Made by a program: the position numbers and the translations under genes
Part shown: piece after piece, positions 8,013 through 16,942 of the stretch
Position numbering within the stretch: the stretch's first letter is position 1
Layout of the letters: the number at the start of each line of letters is the position of its first letter
The notes under the pieces: model-generated
What the model was told of the DNA's origin: nothing
The model's input: only the letters and a program-made list of their open reading frames with translations
Databases searched by the model: none
Assembly (NCBI GenBank): GCA_040905705.1
Contig: JBBDQZ010000029.1
Coordinates: 186,001 to 250,000 of the forward strand
DNA length: 64,000 bases
Direction: 5' to 3'
From: JBBDQZ01 sp040905705
GTDB taxonomy: Bacteria > Bacteroidota > Rhodothermia > Balneolales > Natronogracilivirgulaceae

Positions 8013-9308
8013 TCAGGTATCCGAGCCCGTGAAAGCCGGTTTGATGAAAGAGGGTTGCCTGATATCCGGCCGGATCCCTATCCCGGCTTGTGAAGAAAGA
8101 GGATAAACAGGAGAAGCATGATTGTCAGACGCTGAAGTCCGATGACTATGATTGTTTGGTGCGATATCGCCGTTCAGCAGTTTTCCGGTGGCAAGACCGT
8201 GATGAGTCATACCACTGGTGTCTAAGAAACAGGCAAGATGCGCCAACAGCGCTCGACCGATACCCGTTTCTATCGAAGAGGAGACGGTGATGGTTATTTC
8301 GGCAGGGATCAATTGGGGGGAAGATGGAGAATCAGAATCAGATATATCTCGGGTTAAAGTGCTACCGAAGGCATCTCGAAGGTTGGCCATCTCGAGAAAA
8401 CTCCCAAAAAGCATTGGTTTTAATACAATGACATCAACAGCATGGTGATTAAGCAGTGTGCGGGCTTGATAGGGGGTGCGTGCAGATTCATCCGCGGCTA
8501 ACCGCACCGGGCTCAATCTGTGTAATGCGGCGAACTCTTCCGGAGAGATATTTCCTGCCGGTTCTTCTATATAATCAATATTGTGAAGATGTGCTGGTGG
8601 ATGTTGGTATGTCCTGATCTGTTTCAACAACCATGCCGCCTGTTCAAGGGAAAATGTACCATTTGCATCAAAACGGAACATGAGCTGTGGAAAACGGATA
8701 CAGACAGATTTGATCAGTGACAAGGCCTCCTCAGGTTGTGGAGGGAGTTTTATTTTGATGGTACTGAAACCGGCGTCAAGAAAAACCCGAATCTCCTGAA
8801 GAAGCGCTGTCCGTTTTTTGCGTCCGGCAATGGCATTGCATTGAACAACTGTATTCGTTTTGTCCCGGGATGGTTGCTGAAGCGAAGAATCTTTTGTTGT
8901 GAAAGTCTTTGCAGATGATTTTTGGCCTGGCCCGTGTGAAAAATTTATCCAATATTTGTATAGAGGGACTCCTTCCAGGAGAGCTTTTTGCTGTTCCGAG
9001 AGCATGGACAGTCCAAACTTTATCGACGGAAAGAGGGAAAGAAGTTCAGGACAGGTCTCTGAAGAAAGGTACTCATCCAGAGTCTGTCCATTAAAATGAT
9101 GTTCAATCTCTTTGTGATGTTGTGTTAATAAGGAGCCGACTTGGTCTGTGGTTTCAATAGAATAACCGGGCAACGGCGCGATTTCTGTCCATAGAGCATC
9201 CCCATCACCAAGTATAAAACCCTCACGCCGCCTGAAAACACTGACTGCCGTTCGAAATGGTTTTTGAAAGGGGATTGAATAGCGATATAGCTTCAATTTG
9301 TTTTGCAT
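8013..9308 (-). CDS. menC: o-succinylbenzoate synthase MenC
   Basis: Enolase-superfamily dehydratase converting SHCHC to o-succinylbenzoate. The barrel residues can be followed: TIKIKL with the K-x-K pair near 186, RFDANG near 214, YIEEPAG near 246, LAADES near 271 and VIVLKP near 294, supplying the metal ligands and acid/base lysines. At 431 aa it is long for MenC. Three polar, Ser/Thr/Asn/His-rich stretches account for this (about 126-155, 311-332 and 381-405). It sits between menA (22 bp) and menE (11 bp) in one direction, so it is presumably co-transcribed with them. Confidence 0.87.
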   Translation of the reverse strand: MQNKLKLYRYSIPFQKPFRTAVSVFRRREGFILGDGDALWTEIAPLPGYSIETTDQVGSLLTQHHKEIEHHFNGQTLDEYLSSETCPELLSLFPSIKFGLSMLSEQQKALLEGVPLYKYWINFSHGPGQKSSAKTFTTKDSSLQQPSRDKTNTVVQCNAIAGRKKRTALLQEIRVFLDAGFSTIKIKLPPQPEEALSLIKSVCIRFPQLMFRFDANGTFSLEQAAWLLKQIRTYQHPPAHLHNIDYIEEPAGNISPEEFAALHRLSPVRLAADESARTPYQARTLLNHHAVDVIVLKPMLFGSFLEMANLRDAFGSTLTRDISDSDSPSSPQLIPAEITITVSSSIETGIGRALLAHLACFLDTSGMTHHGLATGKLLNGDIAPNNHSHRTSASDNHASPVYPLSSQAGIGIRPDIRQPSFIKPAFTGSDT

Positions 9309-9330
9309 AGGGCGGAGTAATATCCTGTGA

Positions 9331-10209
9331 TTATGACAGTACTATACCCATACTGAACAAGATTCCGTAAATAGCCATAAGCTGTGCTGTTTGAATGAGG
9401 ATGCGGTTAAAATTCTTTTTTTCGGTTTCCAGCCAAAATCGCCGGATCAGCAGTATCGCCCAGGGGCTCAGGATCAACGGCAGCATGACGAGTGGCGGAT
9501 AGCTTTTATAGAGATAGAAACAGGGTGGAACGGAAAAAGCCAGCAAGGCCAGGCCTAAAAACTGCCATCTTGAGAACCGCTCTCCAAACAGTACAACAAG
9601 TGTATTTTTCGCAGCTTTGCGATCGGTGTGCACGTCCCGGTAATTATTAGCAACCAAAATCATTGTTGAGAGTGCTCCGATTGCAATAGAAGCCAGTAAC
9701 GCCTCCGTCGACCACTGAAGTGAATTCACATAATAGGTGCCCGTTACAGCGATTATTCCAAAAAAAAGAAACACGAAAAGATCACCGAGTCCGTGATAGG
9801 CCAGGGGATATGGCCCACCAGTGTAGAGCAAGCCGGCCGTAATAGAGAGTAAACCGATCAGTAGAACAGGCCATCCGGCGTGCCATACAAGGATGAGCCC
9901 CAACAGAAAAGCGACAAAAAATAACACCAGCGTTACCGTCAGCATCTTCGCCGGAGAAATATCACCTGTGGAAGTGGCTCGCGTAAAGCCGATGCGCTCA
10001 CCGGTATCAGCACCGTGTTTGTAATCAAAGTAGTCGTTGGCAAAGTTGGTAGCGATTTGGATGAGCACAGCACAGCAGAGCGTAATAACGCTTACCGGCC
10101 AATTTATAAGCTGGTGATGCCAGGCCAGGGCACCTCCGGTGAGAACAGGAATAAACGATGCCGGAAGCGTTCGCATACGTGCTGCTTCCGTCCAGACAGA
10201 CCATTTCAT
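9331..10209 (-). CDS. menA: 1,4-dihydroxy-2-naphthoate polyprenyltransferase
   Basis: Integral membrane UbiA-family prenyltransferase that attaches the polyprenyl tail to DHNA, giving demethylmenaquinone. Both aspartate-rich motifs are visible: NDYFDYKHGADTGE near residues 58-71 and NNYRDVHTDRKAAKNT near 186-201. About eight to nine hydrophobic helices fill the 292 aa. It is the first gene of the menA-menC-menE set, divergent from glnN across 249 bp. The men genes acting before it lie 12 kb away on the same strand. Confidence 0.92.
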   Translation of the reverse strand: MKWSVWTEAARMRTLPASFIPVLTGGALAWHHQLINWPVSVITLCCAVLIQIATNFANDYFDYKHGADTGERIGFTRATSTGDISPAKMLTVTLVLFFVAFLLGLILVWHAGWPVLLIGLLSITAGLLYTGGPYPLAYHGLGDLFVFLFFGIIAVTGTYYVNSLQWSTEALLASIAIGALSTMILVANNYRDVHTDRKAAKNTLVVLFGERFSRWQFLGLALLAFSVPPCFYLYKSYPPLVMLPLILSPWAILLIRRFWLETEKKNFNRILIQTAQLMAIYGILFSMGIVLS

Positions 10210-10432
10210 GTCGTCATTTTATATCTTTTAAAGAAATCTAATGTGATGTAAAATAAGGAAAACAAATTCAGTTGAGACCGGAACTTGTGAAGAAAGCGCT
10301 TTTTTGAATGGAATAATTAACTTGTATTGATATCATTGAATATTTTAGCCAAATGATAATTTTGTATTAAAAAAATATGGATATTTGCAATAATTGATTT
10401 ATATTTATGCCGTCGATATCAACAAGGATAAT

Positions 10433-10462
10433 ATGAATAATACAAACGAACTACTTTCATGA
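10433..10462 (+). CDS. eight-codon upstream ORF coupled to glnN
   Basis: AAGGATAAT precedes an ATG at 10433 that opens a short frame (MNNTNELLS) ending in TGA at 10460-10462. That stop overlaps the glnN start as ATGA. Such overlaps are typical of translational coupling or of a control peptide. It may also be a chance upstream start; the peptide resembles no known leader. Confidence 0.3.
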   Translation: MNNTNELLS

Positions 10463-12654
10463 GTACATCATATAGAAGATTTGACGCACTGGAAGCTGTA
10501 AGAAAAGCGGAAGACACACTCATAGCAAGAAATGGCAAGGGCAAGATGGATATGAATATTGCCGAAATCTTCGGGGAGAACTGTCTTTCAACGGACACCC
10601 TGAAAGAAAGACTTCCGGGGACCGTATGGAAATCATTAAAAAAGACCATTCGCGACAACGAACCGCTGAATTATGATGTAGCTGAAGCGGTGGCTGTGGT
10701 TATGAAAGAATGGGCGAGTGAGAAGGGGGCTACACATTATACACACTGGTTTCAACCGTTAACCGGTGGTACAGCGGAAAAGCATGACAGTTTTATCACT
10801 CCCAATCAGGGAGGGGGAGCGATTACGCAGTTTTCCGGTGATGATTTAATGCGAGGTGAGCCTGATGCGTCGAGTTTCCCCAGCGGTGGACTGCGACCTA
10901 CTTTTGAAGCACGTGGTTATACGGCATGGGACCCCACGTCACCTGCGTTTATTATTGAAAACGGCAATGGATCAACACTTTGTATTCCCACTGCATTTGC
11001 CTCCTGGAAAGGAGAGTCGCTGGACTTTAAAACACCCTTGTTAAGATCTATTGAGGCATTGAATAAGCAAGCCCTTCGTGCCTTGAAACGGTTTGGCGAG
11101 GAGGATGTAAAATGGGTTAATTCCACCGGCGGTTATGAACAGGAATACTTTCTAATCGATCAGGAATATTTCTATCGTCGTCCCGATCTGATGAATTCCG
11201 GCCGTACACTCTTCGGGGCGAAGCCGCCCAAAGGACAGGAGCTGGATGATCACTATTTTGGTACCATTCCCGATCGTATCCTTTCTTTCATGCTGGAAAC
11301 CGAGCGGGAACTATACCGTCTGGGTGTTCCGGTAAAAACACGCCACAATGAGGTGGCACCGGGCCAATATGAAATTGCCCCGGTATTTGAAAAAGCCAAT
11401 ATCGCGGCTGATCATCAGCAACTGACAATGATCACATTGAAGAGAGTCGCACGCAAGTTTGGGCTGGTTTGTCTACTGCACGAAAAACCGTTCGCCGGGC
11501 TTAACGGGAGCGGTAAACACACGAACTGGTCTATTGCAACAAGCAAAGGGGCAAATCTTCTGGAACCGGGTGACAGCCCGCACGACAATATGCAGTTTCT
11601 GTTTTTCTTTGTCGCCACGTTGAAAGCGGTATTTGATCATCAGGGGCTGCTTCGGGCTTCGATTGCCAGTGCAGGCAACGACCATCGCCTTGGGGCCAAT
11701 GAAGCACCACCTGCGATTCTTTCGGCCTATATAGGTGAGCAGCTCGAAGATATAGTCATGCAGTTAATGAATGGAGGGGCGACCAGTTCCAAAAAAGGCG
11801 GATTGTTGGGACTTGATATTCCGGTTCTTCCGAATATACCCAAACACGCCGGCGACCGTAACCGCACATCACCGTTTGCCTTTACCGGGAACAAGTTTGA
11901 ATTTCGGGCGGTTGGTTCGGAACAGTCGGTATCGTTTCCGATGACGGTATTGAACACCATCGTTGCATATGCCATTGACGAGCTGACTACGGTTTTGGAT
12001 GAGGAACTGTCCAGGAACAACAACCTGGAGAAAGCACTCTCAACAATTTTGAAAAAAGCGCTTGAAGACATTGACAAAATCATATTTAATGGTGACGGCT
12101 ACTCTGAGGAGTGGCAGAAGGAAGCGAAAAAACGTGGCTTGCTGAACCTCAGGGATACGATGGAAGCGTTGCCTTATCTGACCGAACAGAAGACGGTTCA
12201 GCTGTTTGAGAAGTACAATGTTCTGACAGGGCTTGAACTTGAGTCCCGCCTGGAGATCTATCTCGAGCAATATTTTATCAAGCTGAATATCGAGGCGGAA
12301 ACCACAGAGGATATTGCCAGAACAATGATCATACCTGCAACTATCCGTTATCTGAATGAAATTCTTGCTACTAATGATCGCGGTAAAGGCACCGGTCTGA
12401 ACGTTTCCGGCACGAACAAACTTGCCGAAGAGGTGAATGACATTCTGAGCCAGCTTTTGAAGGGGGTGGATCAGCTTGGCAAAGTGAATGCTGAACTCGG
12501 CGGTGACACGATCCCGGAGAAGGCAAATCACCTCTCGAAGGTTGTGTTGCCGGAGATGAATAAAGTCCGTTTACTGGCCGACAAGCTGGAAAAGCTTGTA
12601 GCAGATGATTACTGGCCGTTACCTTCCTATCGTGAAATGCTCTTCGTGAAGTGA
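10459..12654 (+). CDS. glnN: glutamine synthetase type III
   Basis: ATP-dependent synthesis of glutamine from glutamate and ammonia by the large GSIII form, common in Bacteroidota and cyanobacteria. At 731 aa it matches GSIII (about 700-730) rather than the 450-aa GSI. Visible blocks include HYTHWFQPLTGGTAEKHDSF near residue 95, RHNEVAPGQYEIAP near 295, the nucleotide/glutamate region GSGKHTNWS near 350, and LGANEAPPAIL near 410. It has its own upstream region, an ATGA-overlapping eight-codon ORF at its start, and a strong terminator about 115 bp after the stop, so it is probably monocistronic. No PII or GOGAT gene is adjacent. Confidence 0.95.
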   Translation: MSTSYRRFDALEAVRKAEDTLIARNGKGKMDMNIAEIFGENCLSTDTLKERLPGTVWKSLKKTIRDNEPLNYDVAEAVAVVMKEWASEKGATHYTHWFQPLTGGTAEKHDSFITPNQGGGAITQFSGDDLMRGEPDASSFPSGGLRPTFEARGYTAWDPTSPAFIIENGNGSTLCIPTAFASWKGESLDFKTPLLRSIEALNKQALRALKRFGEEDVKWVNSTGGYEQEYFLIDQEYFYRRPDLMNSGRTLFGAKPPKGQELDDHYFGTIPDRILSFMLETERELYRLGVPVKTRHNEVAPGQYEIAPVFEKANIAADHQQLTMITLKRVARKFGLVCLLHEKPFAGLNGSGKHTNWSIATSKGANLLEPGDSPHDNMQFLFFFVATLKAVFDHQGLLRASIASAGNDHRLGANEAPPAILSAYIGEQLEDIVMQLMNGGATSSKKGGLLGLDIPVLPNIPKHAGDRNRTSPFAFTGNKFEFRAVGSEQSVSFPMTVLNTIVAYAIDELTTVLDEELSRNNNLEKALSTILKKALEDIDKIIFNGDGYSEEWQKEAKKRGLLNLRDTMEALPYLTEQKTVQLFEKYNVLTGLELESRLEIYLEQYFIKLNIEAETTEDIARTMIIPATIRYLNEILATNDRGKGTGLNVSGTNKLAEEVNDILSQLLKGVDQLGKVNAELGGDTIPEKANHLSKVVLPEMNKVRLLADKLEKLVADDYWPLPSYREMLFVK

Positions 12655-12770
12655 GTGGGAATATACCGTGAGTTAAACATGACATAATCTGATCTTTCCG
12701 TGAATTCGAAGTATCCGGTATAGGTCGTTGTGCATGTATTACGAGTATTTTCTTGTATAAATAATCCAGA

Positions 12771-12808
12771 AAAGCCCGGTGTTGCGAGTGTGACCCGGGC
12801 TTTTATTT
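12771..12808 (+). terminator. intrinsic terminator after glnN
   Basis: AAAGCCCGG at 12771-12779 pairs perfectly with CCGGGCTTT at 12795-12803 around a 15-base loop, followed by a T-rich tract (TTTTATTTTA). It is the clearest rho-independent terminator in the window and ends the glnN transcript. The A-rich left arm could also act on the opposite strand, but no minus-strand gene ends here. Confidence 0.8.
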
Positions 12809-12872
12809 TATGTGAAACAGGATGATGCCCTGTTTTCAGTGCTACTTTCTTAGGCATGCAAGCATTTTTTTG

Positions 12873-12880
12873 TATCTTTA
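12873..12880 (+). promoter_or_regulatory. possible Bacteroidota-type -7 box upstream of the amidohydrolase gene
   Basis: TATCTTTA matches TAnnTTTG at seven of eight positions and is preceded by a T-run ending in TTTG. It lies about 125 bp upstream of the chosen ATG 13006, inside the 351-bp region between glnN and that gene. Apart from this box and the terminator I see nothing else in that region. Confidence 0.3.
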
Positions 12881-13005
12881 ATATTATTTGGAATGGGTAT
12901 TTGCGTAACAGGTTATCATATATCTGGTAGTACGCATGCCCTGTTTTTTGTCAGCGTATTTTCCAATGATCTATGATCCAGTTCACGACTGAAATTAATA
13001 TTTGT

Positions 13006-16000
13006 ATGAAATCAATATTAGCTGTTCTTTTGATCACCAATGCATTTGCTGCGGACACACTGCCGGATGGCACCACAGATACCCTTCAGAATGAACAGAA
13101 GTGGGAAGTGGAAGGGCCCCAATGGGAGAACTGGCCAACACGTGATATTCGTTTTGATACCGATGAGGGTACCTGGATGAATCTGGATATAAGCCCCGAC
13201 GGAACCAATATCGTTTTTGACCTTCTGGGGGACATTTACCGGATTCCGGCAGAGGGAGGCGATGCAGAACTCCTGTCAGGCGGCCAGGCATTCGATATGC
13301 AGCCCCGTTATAGTCCGGACGGCAACACCATTGCTTTTACCAGCGATAGGGGAGGTGGCGATAATATCTGGCTGATGGATGCCGATGGATCCAACAGAAG
13401 GGCCGTTACCAATGAGTCGTTACGTTTGCTCAGTTCTCCATACTGGACACCCGATGGCCAATATCTGATTGTACGCAAACATTTTACGGGAACCCGATCA
13501 CTTGGCGCGGGTGAAATCTGGATGTATCACGTGCAGGGAGGCGATGGACTTCAATTAATAGAAAAAGAGAGCTGGACCTCCGATCAGAATGAACCTTCTG
13601 TCTCCCGGAGCGGTCGCTGGATCTATTATAGTTTTTCCGGCCCGTTCGATTATAACAGGGATGTACATGATGGGATCTTTCAAATTAACCGATTTGACCG
13701 TCAAACCGGTCGGTTAGAACCGGTGACACGTGCATCAGGTGGTGCCGTGCGGCCGACACCTTCACCGGATGGGGATAAACTGGCATTTGTTCGCCGTATC
13801 GGAACACAATCGGTGCTCATGATCCGTGACCTGGCGTCCGGAAGTGAAAGAGTGCTTTTTGACGGACTCGATCTGGACCAACAGGAGACATGGGCGATTC
13901 ACGGGCTGTATCCGGCTTTTTCCTGGACTCCCGACAGCCGGGAAATTGTTATTAGCTTTGGCGGTGAAATCCACAACATTGATGTGGAGACCGGTGATGT
14001 GAGGAAGATTCCTTTTAATGTAAATGTGCAAAAACGCATTGCCGATGCCGTTGCCTTCCAGATTCCGGTCGATGATGAACAGTTTACGCCGAAAATGATT
14101 CGCTGGCCGGTCTTGACACCTGACAACGAGCACCTGATTTTTCAGGCGGCGGGATATCTGTATCGCAAGGAACTTCCGGACGGGCAGCCGGAGCGTGTCA
14201 CCGATTCGGAAAATCATCTGGAATATGCACCTTCGGTTTCCAGTGATGGCAGCCGTGTCGTTTATGCTACATGGAATGATCAGGAGGGCGGACATATCTA
14301 CATGGTTTCGCCAGGTCGCGGAGGAGATGTCGAAAGGCTGACTACACAAACCGATCAATATGCTAATCCTGTTTTTTCCCCGGATGGTAACAAGGTGGCA
14401 TTTCTTCAGGGAAGTGGTATTGTGAATCGCGGAAGGGATATGAGTTCGGAATTCTTTCTGAACATAAAAATTAAGGATCTCGATTCGGGTGAGATTACCC
14501 ATGTCACCGAGACGGAAAACAGGGGAGCCAACCGGAGGATGCCGCGCCTGCAATGGAGCCACGACGGATCACGCTTGTATTATTTTGAAACAATTGACGG
14601 ACGTACCACCCTTTCGAGTATTATGACGGATGGATCGGACTATATGCCCCATGTGGTGAGTGAGACGGCCGAAGAGCTGCTGCTGTCGCCGGATACCCGA
14701 TTCATTGCTTTCAAGGATCAGCATAATGTATATGTTGCCCCGATGCCGAGAGCCGGAGGAGACCCTCTTGAAATTTCGCAGGGAAGCCGCTCGATCCCCA
14801 CAAAAAAGCTGAGCCGGTACGGAGGAGACTGGATCAGCTGGACGGTTGATTCCCGTCATTTGGTCTTTAGTCTGGGGGATGCTGTCTACAAACAGGAAAT
14901 CCGGCCGCTGTTCATGATGAAGGATACACTGGAAATTCAGCCCGATAATGACGAGGACTGGCGTGCAGGGAACGCCTTGTACCAACCTGAAATTTTCCGG
15001 CCGGGACTGGAATTGCCTGTGTCCCGTCCGCAGGGAGTTTCCGTTTACAGTAATGCCCGCATTGTTACATTGAGAGGGGATGAAGTTATTGAGAATGGTT
15101 CGATTATCGTGAGAGATAACCGGATTGTCGACGTGGGTCCGATGGAAGAAATGAATATTCCTGATGGGGCAAAGGTGTTTGATGCGTATGGAAAAACCAT
15201 CATTCCGGGATTAGTAGATGTCCATGCTCATATGGGTTATGTAGCTTTGGATATCACGCCGGATCGCCTTTGGCAGTACGAAGCCAATCTCGCATACGGT
15301 GTCACTACGACTCACGACCCCTCTGCGAGTTCTCAGGCGGTTTTTGCGTTCTCGGAACAGGTAAAAGCCGGCCGGATGATCGGCCCGCGCATATATTCTA
15401 CGGGATTCATCCTTTATGGCGCTGAAAATCCCAATCGTGCGATCATTGACACCCCGGAAGATGCAAAGTATCACCTCTTAAGACACAAGGCTATGGGGGC
15501 GCATTCTGTTAAAAGCTACAATCAGCCAAGACGGGACCAACGTCAATGGGTGCTTGATGCCGCCCGGAAGATCGGGTTGAATGTCTACCCCGAAGGCGGA
15601 TCGATGCTTCAGCACAACATCACCATGATCATCGATGGCCATACCGGAATTGAGCACGCTATGCCGGTTGCACCGCTTCATAATGACATGCTGGCCCTTC
15701 TGGGGGTTTCTAATGTAGGATACACACCGACCCTGCTTGTTGGTTACGGTGGGATTTGGGGAGAGAATTACTGGTACCAGGAAGAAAATGTGTATGAAAA
15801 CCGTCGGTTGCTCCAGTTTGTACCCCGTTTTGTCATCGACGCCAGAGCAAGGCGGCGAATGCTGGTGCCGGAAGAGGAGTTCTTTCATTTTAAACTGGCT
15901 GAAACAGCCAGAAGTATCGTGAGAGCCGGGGGAAGAGTGCAGCTTGGATCACACGGCCAGCTCCAGGGATTGGCGGCACACTGGGAGCTTTGGATGTTTG

Positions 16001-16263
16001 TTCAGGGAGGGATGACCGAGTTTGAGGCGCTGAGGGCAGCAACCATTCATGGCGCCGAATATCTAGGCCTTGGTGAGGACCTGGGATCAATTGAACCGGG
16101 GAAACTTGCTGATTTTGTGATTCTCAACCAGAATCCACTTGACGATATCCGTAACTCGGAATCCGTTTTTATGGTGGTCAAAAACGGTGTGGCCTGGGAC
16201 AGGAATTTGAATGAACTGTTCCCGAATGAACAGAATCGAAGACCCTATCGATTTGAGCGGTAG
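13006..16263 (+). CDS. secreted PD40 beta-propeller amidohydrolase
   Basis: Two-domain exported hydrolase. The start at ATG 13006 gives a clean signal peptide (MKSILAVLLITNAFA, cleavage before ADT); an in-frame ATG 33 bases upstream would spoil it. Residues about 40-640 are repeated PD40/TolB-like propeller blades (for example DMQPRYSPDGNTIAFTSDRG). Residues about 665-1075 form an amidohydrolase barrel: DVHAHMG near 738, a Lys in SVKSYNQP near 835, His in DGHTGIEHAMP near 880, and the C-terminal GSIEPGKLADFVIL. At the usual final Asp ligand the sequence reads LGSHGQLQG. Substrate is unknown; relatives are annotated as Tol-Pal-like or imidazolonepropionase-like amidohydrolases. Confidence 0.85.
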   Translation: MKSILAVLLITNAFAADTLPDGTTDTLQNEQKWEVEGPQWENWPTRDIRFDTDEGTWMNLDISPDGTNIVFDLLGDIYRIPAEGGDAELLSGGQAFDMQPRYSPDGNTIAFTSDRGGGDNIWLMDADGSNRRAVTNESLRLLSSPYWTPDGQYLIVRKHFTGTRSLGAGEIWMYHVQGGDGLQLIEKESWTSDQNEPSVSRSGRWIYYSFSGPFDYNRDVHDGIFQINRFDRQTGRLEPVTRASGGAVRPTPSPDGDKLAFVRRIGTQSVLMIRDLASGSERVLFDGLDLDQQETWAIHGLYPAFSWTPDSREIVISFGGEIHNIDVETGDVRKIPFNVNVQKRIADAVAFQIPVDDEQFTPKMIRWPVLTPDNEHLIFQAAGYLYRKELPDGQPERVTDSENHLEYAPSVSSDGSRVVYATWNDQEGGHIYMVSPGRGGDVERLTTQTDQYANPVFSPDGNKVAFLQGSGIVNRGRDMSSEFFLNIKIKDLDSGEITHVTETENRGANRRMPRLQWSHDGSRLYYFETIDGRTTLSSIMTDGSDYMPHVVSETAEELLLSPDTRFIAFKDQHNVYVAPMPRAGGDPLEISQGSRSIPTKKLSRYGGDWISWTVDSRHLVFSLGDAVYKQEIRPLFMMKDTLEIQPDNDEDWRAGNALYQPEIFRPGLELPVSRPQGVSVYSNARIVTLRGDEVIENGSIIVRDNRIVDVGPMEEMNIPDGAKVFDAYGKTIIPGLVDVHAHMGYVALDITPDRLWQYEANLAYGVTTTHDPSASSQAVFAFSEQVKAGRMIGPRIYSTGFILYGAENPNRAIIDTPEDAKYHLLRHKAMGAHSVKSYNQPRRDQRQWVLDAARKIGLNVYPEGGSMLQHNITMIIDGHTGIEHAMPVAPLHNDMLALLGVSNVGYTPTLLVGYGGIWGENYWYQEENVYENRRLLQFVPRFVIDARARRRMLVPEEEFFHFKLAETARSIVRAGGRVQLGSHGQLQGLAAHWELWMFVQGGMTEFEALRAATIHGAEYLGLGEDLGSIEPGKLADFVILNQNPLDDIRNSESVFMVVKNGVAWDRNLNELFPNEQNRRPYRFER

Positions 16264-16306
16264 AGACGATTTGGCGTCCTCTTATCTTATGGGATAAAAA
16301 TGAATA

Positions 16307-16420
16307 ATGGTTGAACTATCTTTGTTCTTTTCTCACCCTGTGTGGACTGGAAAACTCGATACCGTTTATGATCAGCAGCGGAAGAGCATTATCCATGAGG
16401 CCATGCTGGCCAAGGAGTAA
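16307..16420 (+). CDS. possible small protein or gene remnant (37 aa)
   Basis: An ATG-started frame of 37 codons begins MVELSLFFSHPVWTG and ends HEAMLAKE with TAA. It fills most of the space between the amidohydrolase stop and the convergent membrane-protein gene. The residue mix looks like a piece of a folded protein rather than random translation, and it may be the C-terminal relic of a larger gene. No family is recognised and no ribosome binding site is visible. Confidence 0.35.
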   Translation: MVELSLFFSHPVWTGKLDTVYDQQRKSIIHEAMLAKE

Positions 16421-16426
16421 CCGGAT

Positions 16427-16861
16427 TTATCCGAAAATCACCAGAAGAATGCGGAAAACCAGTAAGGTGTAAAACGAGGCCAGAACGGACACGAAGAAGT
16501 CGGGGCTGAAGGTCAGATATCGATAGCGAACCAATAACGGTAATACCAGAAATTCCATAGCGATGATCAGTCCCATCATGTAAAAGGCCATAGAGGTGAA
16601 AAAATAGGAGATAAACCAGACAAAAATGGCTGAAACCAGATTGAATATGCCTGTAAAAGTGGTGAAAACTCCGGCAAACAGACGGCCTACCGGTTCTCCG
16701 GAGAGTAGCATTTGTAACAGGATATTGAGCACAAAAAGGAGCACAAAGACGGTTACGGTCACGGAAGTTTTGGTTTTATTTGCCATATTTATGGTTGTCC
16801 ATATAGAGGATTCAAGCAAAGAATTGATTGGCTGGGCCGGTTTTGTTTTGCCCGTAGCCAT
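16427..16861 (-). CDS. small four-helix membrane protein of unknown function
   Basis: I do not recognise the family. The product has four hydrophobic segments (about residues 33-50, 58-83, 87-108 and 118-143 in the 144-aa form), short loops and a polar N-terminus rich in Thr/Lys. It is the only sizeable minus-strand gene in the plus-strand block 10.4-22.3 kb. The start is uncertain: ATG 16861 gives 144 aa, while ATG 16783 gives a 118-aa protein starting MANKTKTS just before the first helix. Neither has a clear ribosome binding site. It is divergent from the ATP-cone nuclease gene across 81 bp. Confidence 0.6.
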   Translation of the reverse strand: MATGKTKPAQPINSLLESSIWTTINMANKTKTSVTVTVFVLLFVLNILLQMLLSGEPVGRLFAGVFTTFTGIFNLVSAIFVWFISYFFTSMAFYMMGLIIAMEFLVLPLLVRYRYLTFSPDFFVSVLASFYTLLVFRILLVIFG

Positions 16862-16942
16862 TTAGGTAATAAATTGGTTTCGTCAATCGAAGTACTGCAA
16901 GATACATACGAATGTGATAGAAAAAGCAATTCATTTTAATTC

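Noticed and set aside
13762..14562. 266-codon minus-strand frame inside the PD40 amidohydrolase gene
   Set aside because: Antisense shadow of clear propeller repeats.
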